Assembly (NCBI GenBank): GCA_903827345.1
Contig: CAIKID010000021.1
Location: 1-14,681 of the forward strand
Direction of reading: 5' to 3'
DNA: 14,681 nucleotides
Source of the DNA: an uncultured Actinomycetes bacterium
Lineage (GTDB): Bacteria > Actinomycetota > Actinomycetes > Nanopelagicales > Nanopelagicaceae
Part shown: piece by piece, positions 13,655 to 14,681 of the stretch
Layout of the letters: the number at the start of each line of letters is the position of its first letter
Numbering within the stretch: the first letter of the stretch is position 1
Program-made: the position numbers and the translations under genes
The notes under the pieces: model-generated
The model's input: only the letters and a program-made list of their open reading frames with translations
What the model was told of the DNA's origin: nothing
Database searches by the model: none

Positions 13655-13660
13655 TGTCCT

Positions 13661-14371
13661 ATGCCCATCGGTCGTCGCCAATTCCTAAAAAATAGCGCAA
13701 TAGTTGCTGGGGTTTCCCTGATTTCGGGCATTTCGGACTTTGAACTCGGAATTGACCAAGCCTTTGCTGCAAATCCTGATATTGCACATGGTTCGCGAAA
13801 GAAACCAGAAGTTGCCCTTACTTTTCACGGTGCCGGGGATCCGGCGCTAGTCCAGAAACTTCTAGCAATTTTTAAAAGTACATCAACTCCAGTTTCTGTC
13901 TTTGCAATCGGTAAATGGTTGCAGGGTTATCCGCAAGTTGCGAAGCAGATGCTCAACGCTGGATATGACATTGGAAATCACACCATGAATCATTTCCAAA
14001 TGAAAACCCTCAACGCCAAACAGGTTGACTCGGAAATAGCAGGGTGTGCCGCTGAGCTAAAGAAATTGATTGGAAATCACGGAAAGTGGTTCCGTCCATC
14101 TGGAACTCAATATTCGAATGCAATTATTCGTAAAGCTGCGCTCAAATATGGCTACAACCAGTGCATCGCTTACGACGTCGATTCCCATGATTATCAAGAT
14201 GTCGGCAAGCGCGTTGTGCTTGCAGACATAAGCAAGGCTATAAAGAAGGGCAGCATCGTCAGTCTCCACTTCGGACATCAAGACACCATCGATGCGATGC
14301 CCACGCTTTTAGAGAACTTGCGTGTTAAAGGTTTAACCCCGGTCACCTTAACCACTCTGCTTGGAGCGTAA
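13661..14371 (+). CDS. Tat-exported polysaccharide deacetylase-like protein (CE4/NodB fold) with altered motif 1
   Basis: Probable extracytoplasmic protein of the carbohydrate esterase 4 fold, perhaps acting on cell-wall or exopolysaccharide N-acetyl groups. The product has 236 residues from ATG 13661. The frame is open back to 13559, but only the 13661 start puts the twin-arginine signal GRRQFLKN and hydrophobic stretch (12-24) at the N terminus, with a likely cleavage site around AFA-A (34-37). CE4 motifs: motif 1, usually TFDDGP, reads TFHGAGDP (54-61); motif 2 is HTMNH (107-111); motif 3 FRPSG (144-148); motif 4 DVDSHD (172-177); motif 5 SLHFGH (201-206). The catalytic-base Asp of motif 1 is thus missing, so activity is uncertain. 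It is followed after 6 nt by the YVTN protein gene. Confidence 0.88.
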   Translation: MPIGRRQFLKNSAIVAGVSLISGISDFELGIDQAFAANPDIAHGSRKKPEVALTFHGAGDPALVQKLLAIFKSTSTPVSVFAIGKWLQGYPQVAKQMLNAGYDIGNHTMNHFQMKTLNAKQVDSEIAGCAAELKKLIGNHGKWFRPSGTQYSNAIIRKAALKYGYNQCIAYDVDSHDYQDVGKRVVLADISKAIKKGSIVSLHFGHQDTIDAMPTLLENLRVKGLTPVTLTTLLGA

Positions 14372-14377
14372 TTCCCG

Positions 14378-14681
14378 ATGAAGAAAGTTCTGCTTTCATT
14401 AGCGCTCATTGCCACGCTGTTGCCAACTAGCGCGCAAGCATCATCTCCGCTCCCCGGAATGCCGCCTGTAACAAACCCCAAGGATATTTACGCGGCTGAT
14501 AGAGCCAATAATTTAAGTCCTGTTGTTGCGAATTTTCCAGAGCGGGTTTATGTGCCAAACCACACCAGCAACACTGTTACCGAGATCGACCCGAAGACTT
14601 TCAAAGTAATTCGCACATTTAAAACCCCTAAAGGTCCACAACATGTGGTTCCCTCCTGGGATCTCAAGACTCTCTGGGTCA
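14378..14681 (+). CDS. Secreted YVTN/beta-propeller repeat protein, N-terminal part (cut by window edge)
   Basis: Only the first 101 codons are present. They show a Sec signal peptide (MKK, then a hydrophobic stretch, likely cut after SAQA at about residue 21) and the start of a beta-propeller. The first blade reads RVYVPNHTSNTVTEIDPKTF, close to the YVTN consensus (yVtNxxsntVsVIDt), then TFKTPKGPQHVVPSWDLKTLWV, the end of one blade and the start of the next. Proteins of this kind bind or sense extracellular ligands, and some are surface proteins; the role here is unknown. The ATG is 6 nt after the deacetylase stop, with a distant GGAG (11 nt), so the two form an operon of exported proteins. 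Confidence 0.82.
   Translation, partial: MKKVLLSLALIATLLPTSAQASSPLPGMPPVTNPKDIYAADRANNLSPVVANFPERVYVPNHTSNTVTEIDPKTFKVIRTFKTPKGPQHVVPSWDLKTLWV

Noticed and set aside
13559..13660. Upstream extension of the deacetylase gene to the ATG at 13559
   Set aside because: It would place 34 residues before the twin-arginine signal. The ATG at 13661 has a fitting -10 box and puts the signal at the N terminus.

Overview
The window looks like a piece of an actinobacterial chromosome with roughly balanced base composition (about half G+C by eye). The support is gene order (dacB ... tilS-hpt-ftsH-folE-folP-folB-folK-panC-nadB is a familiar actinobacterial arrangement), a short TilS without the C-terminal domain, an FtsH with HEGGH, a RipA-like NlpC/P60 protein, and many gene starts without a ribosome binding site that look leaderless. 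A small-genome freshwater lineage such as Nanopelagicales would fit the tight packing and moderate GC, but that is an inference. No rRNA, tRNA, CRISPR array, insertion sequence or prophage gene was seen. No intergenic gap exceeds about 100 bases.

Positions 1-11918 are a run of 14 genes on the minus strand. In transcription order they are dacB (peptidoglycan carboxypeptidase), ctaB (heme O synthase), an ABC-2 type exporter (ATPase then permease), a secreted NlpC/P60 cell-wall hydrolase, tilS (tRNA-Ile lysidine synthetase), hpt (hypoxanthine phosphoribosyltransferase), ftsH (membrane AAA protease), folE-folP-folB-folK (tetrahydrofolate synthesis), panC (pantothenate synthetase) and the first 52 codons of nadB (L-aspartate oxidase). 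Spacing tightens towards the folate-pantothenate-NAD end, with 1-4 nt stop/start overlaps at folE/folP, folP/folB, folB/folK and panC/nadB, as expected of one translationally coupled vitamin and cofactor operon. The start of each of dacB, ctaB and the ABC ATPase gene carries its own likely promoter, so the run is probably several transcription units.

Positions 11969-14681 carry plus-strand genes around one minus-strand gene: a SpoU/TrmH-type RNA methyltransferase, a minus-strand TPR-repeat protein that overlaps its 3' end, then a Tat-exported polysaccharide deacetylase-like protein and a secreted YVTN/beta-propeller protein (cut by the window end).

The most notable observation is that the RNA methyltransferase gene is split by one in-frame TAG (12110-12112) where I expect a Tyr codon. 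Family-like sequence continues in the same frame on both sides. Other points are a repeated TANNNT box exactly 6 nt before the ATG of five genes (leaderless promoters), a deacetylase whose first catalytic motif lacks the usual Asp pair, a PanC lacking the usual N-terminal segment, and a CtaB with Glu in place of Asp in its prenyl-diphosphate motif.
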